Below, one piece after another: positions 7,722 through 14,653 of a DNA stretch of 21,496 nt; the first letter of the stretch is position 1; every line of letters begins with the position of its first letter. The notes below the pieces were generated by a model, which was not told the origin of the DNA, did no database searches, and worked only from the letters and a program-made list of their open reading frames with translations. Made by a program: the position numbers and the translations under genes. The stretch covers positions 1 through 21,496 of the IMG/VR virus record IMGVR_UViG_3300033148_001961. The stretch is one strand, 5' to 3'. This DNA comes from a virus.

Positions 7722-8411
7722 ATGTCAACGATAGTTGAAGTAGTTGGAGTAGTAGCACGGGATGCTCTTTTGGCAACTGTTACCGCTTCTCAAGTAACTT
7801 GTGTCGGCGGCGGCCAAACATATGTTTCGAGTTCGTACTATACGGGAGGACTTGTTGGTGCATTCGATGGAACTCTTGTTCCGGACCAAGACGTTGCTAC
7901 AGGATCATTTATTACTGCGCCATTGTGGACTGCATTAACTTCGTCCGTAGCTGGAGTCGTTACTTCTGAGTCGGGTACACTCGTAACACCAACTTCTTCT
8001 GTCGAAGAATTTTCTGTTGCGTTTTCAACTCCCGCTCCATCTCCTAACGCTAATGAAGTTGTCACTGTTAGAGTTGACGCTGCAAAGAGTGGGTCTAACG
8101 AAGCTTCAATTTTAAGTTCTTCGGTTAATCTTACTATTTCGGTCAGAACTAGTGGTTCGGAAGCAGCAACGCGTACTGTTGCATTACCGTCTTCTTCTTT
8201 TGAATCCTATACGTTCCAACTTACTGAATCGGAGAAAGTTGCAATCGGTTGGGATGATTTCGATGTTCAGTGTTCGTATGAAATGAGTGTAGATAGTTCT
8301 TCGCTGGAAGTTAGAGGACAAGCAAGATATGTTCAGGTAGATTTTTTCAAGCCTGGTGTAATTGAAGCGCCGCCACAAGATGATACGGTTTGGCGCATCT
8401 TATACGTATAA
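7722..8411 (+). CDS. Ser/Thr/Val-rich beta-type protein, probable virion component
   Basis: 229 residues, start preceded by GAGGGGAT. Composition differs sharply from its neighbours: very rich in Ser, Thr and Val with alternating hydrophobic residues, few Lys, and short loops. This is the look of an immunoglobulin-like or jelly-roll beta sandwich. Residues about 100-150 and 160-205 each resemble one beta domain. No known fold signature is seen. Given its place between the portal-linked genes and the prohead protease, a head decoration or other surface protein is a reasonable guess. The stop lies just before the protease start, and its last bases (AAGGA, 8410-8414) provide the ribosome binding site of that gene. 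Confidence 0.85.
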   Translation: MSTIVEVVGVVARDALLATVTASQVTCVGGGQTYVSSSYYTGGLVGAFDGTLVPDQDVATGSFITAPLWTALTSSVAGVVTSESGTLVTPTSSVEEFSVAFSTPAPSPNANEVVTVRVDAAKSGSNEASILSSSVNLTISVRTSGSEAATRTVALPSSSFESYTFQLTESEKVAIGWDDFDVQCSYEMSVDSSSLEVRGQARYVQVDFFKPGVIEAPPQDDTVWRILYV

Positions 8412-8419
8412 GGATAGAT

Positions 8420-9004
8420 ATGGTACTATTGACTGATTTTACGCCACTGAAGTATAGCAGACAGACGATTACGGAGGCTCTTGAAGGAGGAGGCCCGTTA
8501 CTTCTTCGGAACGTCTTGCTTCAGAGAGCGAACGCAAAGAATCAAAACGGAAGGGTATATCCTCTTCCCATTCTCATGCGTGAAGGTGAACGATATCAGG
8601 AATTCATTAAAGAGCGTCGAGCGTTGGGTGAGTTAGATCATCCTGAAAGTCCTGTTGTCAATCTTAAGAATGTGTCCCATAACATCACAGAGATGTGGTT
8701 TAACGGTGAGGACTTGGTAGGACATTTAGAAGTATTGTCTACGCCGTCTGGAAACATTCTCAAAGAGCTTTTGAAGAACAACATCAAGTTGGGGATTTCG
8801 AGTAGAGGGTTGGGTTCAGTCAAGGAATTGGATGAGTCAACCGTAGAAGTAGAAGACGATTTTTCGTTGATTTGTTTTGACGTTGTTTCGAATCCATCAA
8901 CGCAAGGCGCATTCATTAATGAGTCCGTTGTTTCGGGCGCACATTGTGGACCTTGGTGTAGAGTGGATAACTTGATTCATGAGTTTTTGTCGGAGATTAG
9001 ATAA
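8420..9004 (+). CDS. 21: Prohead core protease (T4 gp21-like, serine protease)
   Basis: This protease cuts scaffold, capsid and internal proteins after the consensus I/L-x-E during head maturation. It has 194 residues, against 212 in T4 gp21. The start at 8420 has AAGGA at 8410-8414; an in-frame ATG at 8390 would overlap the previous gene. Candidate catalytic residues are H74 in G-E-L-D-H-P, S127 or S128 in L-G-I-S-S-R-G, and D154 in F-D-V-V-S-N-P-S. N-x-N-G-R-V-Y-P near 40-48 is also typical of this family. Possible self-cleavage sites are I-T-E/A near residue 19 and F-L-S-E near the end. Its presence gives a ready explanation for the many I/L-x-E leaders in nearby genes. Confidence 0.93.
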   Translation: MVLLTDFTPLKYSRQTITEALEGGGPLLLRNVLLQRANAKNQNGRVYPLPILMREGERYQEFIKERRALGELDHPESPVVNLKNVSHNITEMWFNGEDLVGHLEVLSTPSGNILKELLKNNIKLGISSRGLGSVKELDESTVEVEDDFSLICFDVVSNPSTQGAFINESVVSGAHCGPWCRVDNLIHEFLSEIR

Positions 9005-9234
9005 TGTTTGATTTGAAAAAATTCCTTAAGGAAAGTAGAATTCCGTTGCACGAGGCTAGTGAGTTTTCAACAACCAGAACGCAGATAGTACAGGATTTAC
9101 GAGATTTGGTGGATAGGGTACAAAAAGCCACGTATGCTAACGACCTTACGGCCGCTAACAAGACGTTAACCCAATTTTCCAGTGAGGTTAGTAAGTTATC
9201 AACCAAATGGAATTCCACTAGTAAAAAATTGTAG
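9004..9234 (+). CDS. Small helical protein with protease-site leader
   Basis: 76 residues, beginning inside the protease stop codon. It opens M-F-D-L-K-K-F-L-K-E-S-R-I-P-L-H-E, which contains two L-x-E sites (F-L-K-E and P-L-H-E). The following gene opens with almost the same seventeen residues, but the two bodies do not look alike. The body is a Thr/Ser/Asn-rich helix with heptad spacing, suggesting a coiled coil. No family is recognised. Inference: a small internal head protein whose leader is cut by the neighbouring protease. Confidence 0.8.
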   Translation: MFDLKKFLKESRIPLHEASEFSTTRTQIVQDLRDLVDRVQKATYANDLTAANKTLTQFSSEVSKLSTKWNSTSKKL

Positions 9235-9243
9235 GGGTGAACC

Positions 9244-9606
9244 ATGACTTTTGATATCAAGAAATTCCTCGCTGAAAACAAGATCCAGTTGCATGAGAAG
9301 AAGCATAATTGGAACGCTCTCGCGGGTATGTTAGAAAAGGTAGCCAAGTCTGTTCTCGCTCAAGGACGAAAATCTTGGTCGGATGGTAGTGGCCACGATA
9401 AAGACATGCAAAAGATGTATCAGCAGGATTACAAAGACCATATGAGAATCGCCAAACTTCTCAGAGCTGGTAAGATTGAAGCAGCGTCAAATACCGCAGA
9501 TCGTTTAGATACAGGATCACGCGATTGGATTCCGGGAGCAGTATGGGATGCGATGGACGATGAACTAGGCTACAATCGAGAAAAAGGTTGGGACAATGAC
9601 CGTTGA
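9244..9606 (+). CDS. Small protein with the same leader as its upstream neighbour
   Basis: 120 residues; AGGGGTGA just upstream gives the ribosome site. The leader is M-T-F-D-I-K-K-F-L-A-E-N-K-I-Q-L-H-E, matching the previous gene at most positions. After it the sequence is unrelated: a helix to about residue 50, then a charged part with W-S-D-G-S-G-H-D-K-D-M and an acidic end W-D-A-M-D-D-E-L-G-Y. No known domain. Shared leader plus different cargo fits a modular head-targeted protein. Its last 11 bases overlap the next gene. Confidence 0.83.
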   Translation: MTFDIKKFLAENKIQLHEKKHNWNALAGMLEKVAKSVLAQGRKSWSDGSGHDKDMQKMYQQDYKDHMRIAKLLRAGKIEAASNTADRLDTGSRDWIPGAVWDAMDDELGYNREKGWDNDR

Positions 9607-10591
9607 ACGGAAAGTTCGTGAGTATGTCCGAGAGGCAATTAGAGAAGCGTTAGCATCTACTCACACAACCGAAGCCTATAAAGGTGATGGCCAAGAAGTC
9701 ACTAATAAGAAAGGTGAAGCTATGGACATCCCCGATAAGGAATTTCGTGAAGCACAGAAGACGGAACCTACGCAGGTGGTTCAAATGGACGAACCGTTCA
9801 AGGTTCAAACTAAGGAAGGTCCAGCCGATGGTGATGCAGGTGATTATCTGGCCAAGGGAGTTGAAGGTGAGATGTGGCCTATTGATCAAGAAATCTTTGA
9901 CAAGACTCATGAGTTTGTTGATGAAGGTTGTAAGGAAGGGGCGGGCGAAGAAGCTGAAGCATTGGGAAATGGAACCAAGGCACGTGTCGCAGCTGCTTTG
10001 AACAAGCTACGAAAGTTGCCAGAGCCAGAACTACGTAAGAAACGCAAGGCTATCAACATTGCACTAGACGATATGCGTACTGGTAAGACACATTTCTCGC
10101 CGGGAAAAGAAGCATCGAAGACAAGAGCGACAAAAGGTTTAGAGTTATACTTGAAGCTGGTGATTTTAGCGATGGACACTCAGCAGGGAAAAGCGGCGAG
10201 CGGAGTCAAGTCGGAAGCCGCTGGGAAAAAGTCAGTACCCATAACTGCCGTGATAGAGAAGAAGTTAATCGCTGCATTCGCTAAGTCAAAACTGAGTACG
10301 TTGAGACAAGAACAAGATAAGATTATTAAAAAAATACGTCGAGCGTCCTCAACAGGAGATACCGACCAGCTACAAATTTTACAACACCTTGATAAGATTG
10401 TAGCGGCAGCAATAGACAAACAACAGTTTGGTGAGGGAATGAAAGAAGCAACATCATCTGGTATTAAAAAGGCTGTAGATAAGGGAACAATAACGCATGT
10501 CGAATGTAATTCATGTGGTAAGATATTCAAAGCTACTAAGAGCGATGCAGAATGTCCAAAATGTGGTCGTTCGGATTTTGATATAGCGTAG
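9596..10591 (+). CDS. Multi-part protein: PGD/GE-type domain plus C-terminal zinc ribbon
   Basis: 331 residues. An N-terminal amphipathic helix (R-E-Y-V-R-E-A-I-R-E-A-L) is followed at about 58-109 by F-K-V-Q-T-K-E-G, G-D-Y-L-A-K-G-V-E-G-E-M-W-P-I and F-D-K-T-H-E. These match the recurring pattern P-G-D-x-I-x-x-G-x-x-G-E-x-Y-P-x-x-x-x-x-F-x-x-T-Y-E of small phage proteins of unknown function. The middle (120-290) is Lys/Ala-rich and helical, likely coiled coil. The end has C304-x2-C307 and C320-x2-C323, a four-cysteine zinc ribbon ending G-R-S-D-F-D-I. The role is unknown; the zinc ribbon suggests binding of nucleic acid or a protein partner. Confidence 0.87.
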   Translation: MTVERKVREYVREAIREALASTHTTEAYKGDGQEVTNKKGEAMDIPDKEFREAQKTEPTQVVQMDEPFKVQTKEGPADGDAGDYLAKGVEGEMWPIDQEIFDKTHEFVDEGCKEGAGEEAEALGNGTKARVAAALNKLRKLPEPELRKKRKAINIALDDMRTGKTHFSPGKEASKTRATKGLELYLKLVILAMDTQQGKAASGVKSEAAGKKSVPITAVIEKKLIAAFAKSKLSTLRQEQDKIIKKIRRASSTGDTDQLQILQHLDKIVAAAIDKQQFGEGMKEATSSGIKKAVDKGTITHVECNSCGKIFKATKSDAECPKCGRSDFDIA

Positions 10592-10627
10592 CAATATGAG
10601 GAAAATAATAGATTTGGAGAAAAATAT

Positions 10628-11845
10628 ATGACAGACCCAATGGCGGGCAAAGGCCCAATGCGTCACTCACAAAAAGTAAGAACGGCTACCGATTCTGTCG
10701 CGTCAAATGATGTTGACAATTTTGATCGTGGTGGTATGCCGGACCAACAAGCGGCAGTGAATCCCGTGCAAGTCATTTCGACGTTTGCTAACTTGGGTGA
10801 AGCTCTAAAACGCAGTGGAACTTTTCGTGAAGTCGCATCACAGATTGCCCATATTTCAGAGATGGCCGAAGCGACCATTATGCAGGAAGCTGGTGATTGG
10901 TTTGACGCCACAACGATAAAACGAAACATGAAAGAGTTGGGCGCCTATTCTAAGGACTTCGGTAAGTTGGCGGAAGAAATGGATGCGATGCAGCAACGTG
11001 CTACCGCCCTCTACGATGATATGGGTAATGTGTTGACACGATACTTCGAAATGACCCAAGATGACGCACCAGAAGAAGCACCATTTGGTGGTGAGAAAGC
11101 TGATGCGTTTGATGGACCGGGTGGAGATGCTACGGATGATGAAGGCCGTCATAAGTGGGATATGAAAGATGGTGAAGAAGATGATTCGGACGATAAAATT
11201 AATGAATATGATCCAGCTGCTCAAGGTGCCGCCGCTGCTAAATTGGATGATGCGGCACGCAAATTGGGAATTCCAACCCGAAGTTCTGGTGAGGACTATG
11301 ACGCCTATGTTAATCGCGTTCGTACCGCATCAAAATCTAAAAACGAATCGGCTGAAAAGCCAAAAACGTATTGGTCCGATGAACTTAAGAAGAATGTTAC
11401 TATTCCTGAATCCGCAGTTGCACCTAACGATTACAATGCTCGTAGAGCGTTGAAACTCCCTCGTGCATTGCAAAGAACTCACGGTGGATTCACGCGTGAT
11501 GATGCTAAGAACGTTCTTAAGAAAGGTAAAGCAAAGACGGTATCGGAAGCTAAGAAATGTATCTACAAGGAAATCGCAAGGTTAGTTGAGTCGGGAGAAG
11601 TTGTCATTCCTCATAACGGCAAAAGTTTGAATGAAGGTGACCCAACAAAAAAAGAAGCAGCATTCCGTAAAATCGTAGATACAAGTTCAATGGGTAAGGT
11701 TGAAGGCGTTCGCGTAGATTTATTCAGCGCAGGCGCAGTAGTCCAAGTAATGAACGCACTTAGCCCATCGAACAAGGCCAAGTATCTTAGCATGCCCGTA
11801 CCTGTGATGGTTAGTACAGCGTTCAAGTTGGCACAGAAGAAGTAA
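10628..11845 (+). CDS. Large acidic/helical phage protein, possible virion or scaffold-associated
   Basis: 405 residues; GGAGA at 10616-10620 sets the start. Residues 1-145 are helical. Residues 145-210 form an acidic, Gly/Asp-rich linker (D-D-E-G-R-H-K-W-D and D-G-E-E-D-D-S-D-D). Residues 210-300 hold basic segments. The last 51 residues contain G-V-R-V-D-L-F-S-A-G-A-V-V-Q-V, then a short N-x-L-x-x-x-N-K-x-K-Y and an M-x-x-A-F-K-L tail. This C-terminal module resembles one I know from T4-like cyanophage and related marine phage proteins of unknown function. No catalytic motif is seen. L-N-E at about 330 and other L-x-E triplets could be protease sites. The gene fits a structural or internal protein better than an enzyme, but this is inference. 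Confidence 0.85.
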   Translation: MTDPMAGKGPMRHSQKVRTATDSVASNDVDNFDRGGMPDQQAAVNPVQVISTFANLGEALKRSGTFREVASQIAHISEMAEATIMQEAGDWFDATTIKRNMKELGAYSKDFGKLAEEMDAMQQRATALYDDMGNVLTRYFEMTQDDAPEEAPFGGEKADAFDGPGGDATDDEGRHKWDMKDGEEDDSDDKINEYDPAAQGAAAAKLDDAARKLGIPTRSSGEDYDAYVNRVRTASKSKNESAEKPKTYWSDELKKNVTIPESAVAPNDYNARRALKLPRALQRTHGGFTRDDAKNVLKKGKAKTVSEAKKCIYKEIARLVESGEVVIPHNGKSLNEGDPTKKEAAFRKIVDTSSMGKVEGVRVDLFSAGAVVQVMNALSPSNKAKYLSMPVPVMVSTAFKLAQKK

Positions 11846-12219
11846 TGGGGAAGAGATTAGTTGCGGTTAAGAAAAGATTTGAGTCGAAGCTTAACGGTTC
11901 GTTATCTTGGACTTACATTATGATTGACGAAGCCCCAACTACCAACCTTCGTATCATATTGACACTAATGATGGCAGTAGGAACAGCCATTCGATATTGG
12001 GTGGCAATAGGTTCAGATTCTTGGTCGCCTAGTCCCGAATGGTTAATATTTTTGGCGGGAATGAGTGGGTTAGACGTGTGGCAGCATTACAATAAAAGAA
12101 AGACAACTTTTTCACCTCAAGATATGGCAGAGGCGAGTCTTACTGACGCTCAGGCGACGGTACTTAGGAATGGACACGCACTACCGGAATCTCAACAAGA
12201 CGATGAGGAAATCGGTTAA
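11845..12219 (+). CDS. Small two-segment membrane protein, holin-like
   Basis: 124 residues, starting in the stop codon of the previous gene. Two hydrophobic segments are visible: about 34-56 (L-R-I-I-L-T-L-M-M-A-V-G-T-A-I-R-Y-W) and about 64-80 (E-W-L-I-F-L-A-G-M-S-G-L-D-V-W-Q). A short Ser/Pro loop separates them, and H-Y-N-K-R-K-T follows. The N-terminus is basic and the last 35 residues are polar and acidic. Size and layout recall small phage membrane proteins, some of which are holins, but no holin family signature can be confirmed. It sits directly upstream of the receiver-domain gene. Confidence 0.83.
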   Translation: MGKRLVAVKKRFESKLNGSLSWTYIMIDEAPTTNLRIILTLMMAVGTAIRYWVAIGSDSWSPSPEWLIFLAGMSGLDVWQHYNKRKTTFSPQDMAEASLTDAQATVLRNGHALPESQQDDEEIG

Positions 12220-12238
12220 ACTCACTAATGAGAACTAT

Positions 12239-12745
12239 ATGAATCAGTTATCGGCGAAGGAAGTGGCTAGCTTACCACAAAAGTATGTAACAACGATGTT
12301 GTTGGATGATGATGCAAGCTACAGGAGGTTTTTTTCGACAACAATGATAGAACCGGGTCCATGTACAAATGGACACGGATTGGTCAACTTACACATTAAT
12401 CTTATCATGGCCGCTTCTCTTTCAATAGGAATTGAGTTGGTTAGAGAGCAGCCCCCTGAAATGGTGTTACTGGACATACACATAGATTTTTTGGATCCGA
12501 TTCAAAGTCTTGCGGAACTTCAAGTCGTGTATGATGGTCCTATCGTAGCGTTAACGGACTCCGTAGATCCAGATCGTACCGTTCGATATCATTCGGCGGG
12601 TGTACATGATGTTTTAGATAAGAGTAGAATGACCCCGGGAATTTTAAGAAGTGCTGTTATACACGCTTTGATGTCTAAAGATTCTACTCTGTCAACACAA
12701 AAGGTGATGGCAAAACAATTACACGGGAATTTATTTGGGGTTTAA
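12239..12745 (+). CDS. Stand-alone CheY-like receiver domain protein
   Basis: 168 residues. The fold signature is clear: acidic pocket V-T-T-M-L-L-D-D-D (D23-D25), phosphoacceptor candidate D79 in E-M-V-L-L-D-I-H-I, T106 in P-I-V-A-L-T-D, and K128 in A-G-V-H-D-V-L-D-K-S. The spacing T106-K128 (22) equals that of CheY. D24-D79 (55) is longer by about eleven residues, and the Gly usually found after the phosphoacceptor loop is absent. There is no output domain. The start is uncertain: the ATG at 12239 has a weak GAG seven bases upstream and does not overlap the previous gene, while ATGs at 12203 and 12170 are also in frame. It lies between two small membrane-protein genes. Phosphorylation by a host kinase is possible but unproven. 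Confidence 0.83.
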   Translation: MNQLSAKEVASLPQKYVTTMLLDDDASYRRFFSTTMIEPGPCTNGHGLVNLHINLIMAASLSIGIELVREQPPEMVLLDIHIDFLDPIQSLAELQVVYDGPIVALTDSVDPDRTVRYHSAGVHDVLDKSRMTPGILRSAVIHALMSKDSTLSTQKVMAKQLHGNLFGV

Positions 12746-13081
12746 ATGGAAGACTTAGCACTATACCAGATGTTAACTGGGTTACTTCAACAAATCGCCG
12801 ATTTACGAGTAGAACAAAGCCAATGGTCAGGAGATTTCGACGCTAGATTAGATGGATTGAAAGATCATATCGGTAGATCAGATGTTTGTATCGTCCATTC
12901 CGAGAAATTGGTTGATCTGGAAGGACGATTGTCTACTTTAGAAAAAGCGGCTGACATAGCAGAAAAAGCGGCTGCACGTGCAGCACGTGGTACAAAGAAG
13001 AACTCATACGTTGTGTGGGCCGCACTGATTACTGCCATTGGAACGTTAGGGGCAGTACTTTTACAATTATGGATTCCATAG
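12746..13081 (+). CDS. Coiled-coil protein with C-terminal membrane anchor
   Basis: 111 residues, beginning directly after the stop of the receiver gene. Residues 1-80 form a long helix with heptad-like hydrophobics (L-E-G-R-L-S-T-L-E-K-A and an Ala-rich A-E-K-A-A-A-R-A-A-R). A basic G-T-K-K-N patch precedes one membrane segment at about 88-110 (Y-V-V-W-A-A-L-I-T-A-I-G-T-L-G-A-V-L-L-Q-L-W). The layout, cytoplasmic coil then a tail anchor, is like that of XhlA-type and other phage lysis-associated proteins, but sequence identity to them cannot be judged here. Together with the two-segment membrane protein and the receiver it forms a three-gene group. Confidence 0.83.
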   Translation: MEDLALYQMLTGLLQQIADLRVEQSQWSGDFDARLDGLKDHIGRSDVCIVHSEKLVDLEGRLSTLEKAADIAEKAAARAARGTKKNSYVVWAALITAIGTLGAVLLQLWIP

Positions 13082-13097
13082 TAAGGGAGAGAAGGAA

Positions 13098-13670
13098 ATG
13101 ACATATTCACCCGATTTACGAATCGCTGAAGTAGTAAACTTATTGAGTGGGATATCGAAAACGTTTATCTCATCATTGAATCAAGCTGAAGAGGCTTACG
13201 CCAATCTGTTAGAGGCCAAGGGAACTTGGAACAATACGGAATGGGCTCAGGTTCTTCATGGATTGCCTAGCGTCTCATCGTCGCTCACGGTTTCAGCATC
13301 GTTGAAAACAGTTTCTTGCGTACCAGGCGCTAATTTGTTTGTACCACCATCGCCACGTAACCAGTTGGTTCAAGCCTTCCAGCCTGGAAGGAAAGTAACG
13401 ATCACTGGTATGAGTAATGGTGGCAACAATATTACAAATGCACTTATTACATCTGTCAGTCCGGATGTTCTTGAGTTTAGTGATATTGATACATTCGTAG
13501 ATGAAACTGGAACGGAAGCAGAAGCGGCAACACAACCTACTCAAGACGAGTTGGATAGAACGGCAGCATTGGTAGACGCAGGTGTTGCGATGCATGAATT
13601 GTATGAGGCGGCAACGAATGTCGCTGTAGCTACAGAAGACCGCATGGATGTATTGCGGCGAATAAGTTAA
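13098..13670 (+). CDS. Unknown protein with a small beta-barrel-like core
   Basis: 190 residues with a very strong ribosome site (GGGAGAGAAGGA). The N-terminal ~60 residues are helical. Residues 75-135 carry a beta-type segment: F-Q-P-G-R-K-V-T-I-T-G-M-S-N-G-G-N-N, then T-S-V-S-P-D-V-L-E-F-S-D. This is a pattern found in barrel-like repeats of phage structural proteins. The C-terminal 50 residues are again helical and acidic. No catalytic residues are apparent. A virion-associated role is a guess from context and composition. Confidence 0.83.
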   Translation: MTYSPDLRIAEVVNLLSGISKTFISSLNQAEEAYANLLEAKGTWNNTEWAQVLHGLPSVSSSLTVSASLKTVSCVPGANLFVPPSPRNQLVQAFQPGRKVTITGMSNGGNNITNALITSVSPDVLEFSDIDTFVDETGTEAEAATQPTQDELDRTAALVDAGVAMHELYEAATNVAVATEDRMDVLRRIS

Positions 13671-13691
13671 CTAATAAACAAAGAGGTTTAT

Positions 13692-13919
13692 ATGTATGTG
13701 GAAGTAAGAGGTTCTGATGATGTGGCGTTGCAAAGAGCTCTGACAGAGTTTAAACGTCAAGTCAAGAAAGCCGGTCTTTTCGAAGACCTGAAGAAGCATG
13801 AATATTTTGTCAAGCCTTCCCTTCGCAAGAAGTTGAAGAGCGTTGAAGCAACCAAAAGAAAACGGAGAGAGGAAAATGAGGCCTTACGACGAAGCAAAAA
13901 TGCGCGAGATGATTCGTGA
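13692..13919 (+). CDS. rpsU: Phage-encoded ribosomal protein bS21
   Basis: 75 residues, close to the usual bS21 length. It has the family pattern: an N-terminal strand V-E-V-R, then D-D-V-A-L-Q-R-A-L-T-E-F-K-R-Q-V-K-K-A-G-L, then L-K-K-H-E-Y-F-V-K-P-S and a long basic helix with K-R-K-R-R. bS21 sits on the small ribosomal subunit near the anti-Shine-Dalgarno region and helps initiation. Phage copies are known, for example in pelagiphage HTVC008M and in very large phages, where they are thought to favour phage mRNA. AGAGG upstream gives the ribosome site. The last 44 bases overlap the next gene, whose own ribosome site lies within this coding sequence. The tail is more acidic than in most bacterial copies. 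Confidence 0.93.
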   Translation: MYVEVRGSDDVALQRALTEFKRQVKKAGLFEDLKKHEYFVKPSLRKKLKSVEATKRKRREENEALRRSKNARDDS

Positions 13920-14109
13920 AGAAGTAAAGAGAGTTTTGACCGAAGGCGGCATTACTCTCAAAGAAGGTCGTGGTAAAAAAGGAAGTCGGGTTCGTACTAT
14001 TCATGGTGTAGGTACGATTCTTAGTTGTAACGGAGATCAAGTGAACGTGTCGCTGGATTCCGGTGCTACGATGAAGGTACATAGAGATAGAGCAACCGTC
14101 ATTGGGTAA
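13876..14109 (+). CDS. Small SH3-like protein with leader ending L-T-E
   Basis: 77 residues from the ATG at 13876, chosen because GGAGAGG lies just upstream inside the bS21 gene. The first ~23 residues are a charged amphipathic helix (M-R-E-M-I-R-E-E-V-K-R-V-L-T-E) ending in L-T-E/G, then L-K-E/G: two I/L-x-E sites like those in the leader-bearing genes. The rest (about 35-77) alternates like a small five-stranded barrel (T-I-H-G-V-G-T-I-L-S, V-N-V-S-L-D-S-G, R-D-R-A-T-V-I-G). It may be a small internal head protein or an RNA-associated factor; no function is assigned. Confidence 0.82.
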   Translation: MRPYDEAKMREMIREEVKRVLTEGGITLKEGRGKKGSRVRTIHGVGTILSCNGDQVNVSLDSGATMKVHRDRATVIG

Positions 14110-14336
14110 TGGGGATGGGCTGCAACTGCAGTAATAGAGCACATAAGTTACTTCAGTATCTCAGATTTGATGTCATAGATCAGATATGGAATAAGTCTTC
14201 AGATACGAATTCTGGCAAAATATTCAAATATGAAAATGATAGAATTCGTGTGATTTTACCAATGTTGGTGGTGAGTAGAAAACATTTTCGGTCATCGCTT
14301 ACAGCGTTATTTATTAGGTTACTATGGGGAAAATAA
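14109..14336 (+). CDS. Short hypothetical protein
   Basis: 75 residues, starting in the previous stop codon (TAATG) like many genes here. No clear ribosome site apart from GGG at 14105-14107. It opens M-G-M-G-C-N-C-S-N, contains charged residues and ends with a basic hydrophobic stretch (L-L-W-G-K). No family is recognised. The coupled start supports it; the unusual composition of the second half means it could be a chance open frame. Confidence 0.45.
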   Translation: MGMGCNCSNRAHKLLQYLRFDVIDQIWNKSSDTNSGKIFKYENDRIRVILPMLVVSRKHFRSSLTALFIRLLWGK

Positions 14337-14366
14337 GTTACACTAATAATATAACAGGAGATAAAT

Positions 14367-14474
14367 ATGGCCGGATGTACGGTTTGTAAGGGATGTGGAT
14401 ATCCAGTAGAAGAATCCGATGACTTTTGTTGGAAGTGTGGTGCAGCGTTGGGATGTAAAAAAGTTGTAGAGTAA
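14367..14474 (+). CDS. 35-residue cysteine-rich microprotein, copy 1
   Basis: Begins at the ATG at 14367 after a strong AGGAG (14356-14360 region) and ends at TAA 14472-14474. It has six cysteines at positions 4, 7, 10, 21, 24 and 30, with C-x2-C and C-x-C-G elements, the pattern of a small zinc ribbon. The second half reads F-C-W-K-C-G-A-A-L-G-C-K-K-V-V-E. A second gene of the same length and pattern follows after 43 bases. Two copies with matching cysteines but altered other residues show selection on the protein. Function unknown; a metal-binding adaptor to a host protein or RNA is one possibility. Confidence 0.82.
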   Translation: MAGCTVCKGCGYPVEESDDFCWKCGAALGCKKVVE

Positions 14475-14517
14475 AATTTTGAATGGTTTTGTTTAATTCA
14501 AACTTTGGAGATAACTC

Positions 14518-14625
14518 ATGGCTGGATGTACAGAATGTAAGGCATGTGGTGCGCATACCTTAGAAGACGATAATTTTTGTAGAAGCTGCGGTGCAGCGTT
14601 GGGATGTAAAAAAGTTATAGAATAA
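14518..14625 (+). CDS. 35-residue cysteine-rich microprotein, copy 2
   Basis: Paralogue of the preceding gene, preceded by TTGGAGATAA. It has the same length (35 residues) and the same six cysteines (4, 7, 10, 21, 24, 30). The ends are almost identical (C-G-A-A-L-G-C-K-K-V-I-E), while residues 5-20 differ, with C-T-E-C-K-A-C-G and H-T-L-E-D-D-N-F. The DNA stretch coding for the last third is nearly unchanged between the copies, which points to fairly recent duplication. It is the last gene before the terminator at 14654-14698. Confidence 0.82.
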   Translation: MAGCTECKACGAHTLEDDNFCRSCGAALGCKKVIE

Positions 14626-14653
14626 CCTCACCACACTGAACAGTTTTCATTCT

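Noticed and set aside
8390-8419. Earlier ATG for the prohead protease
   Set aside because: It would overlap the upstream gene by 22 bases and lacks a ribosome site, while the ATG at 8420 has AAGGA at good distance.
14358-14370. ATAAATA as a T4-type late promoter before microprotein copy 1
   Set aside because: It lies between the ribosome binding site and overlaps the ATG, so transcription starting from it would omit the start codon.
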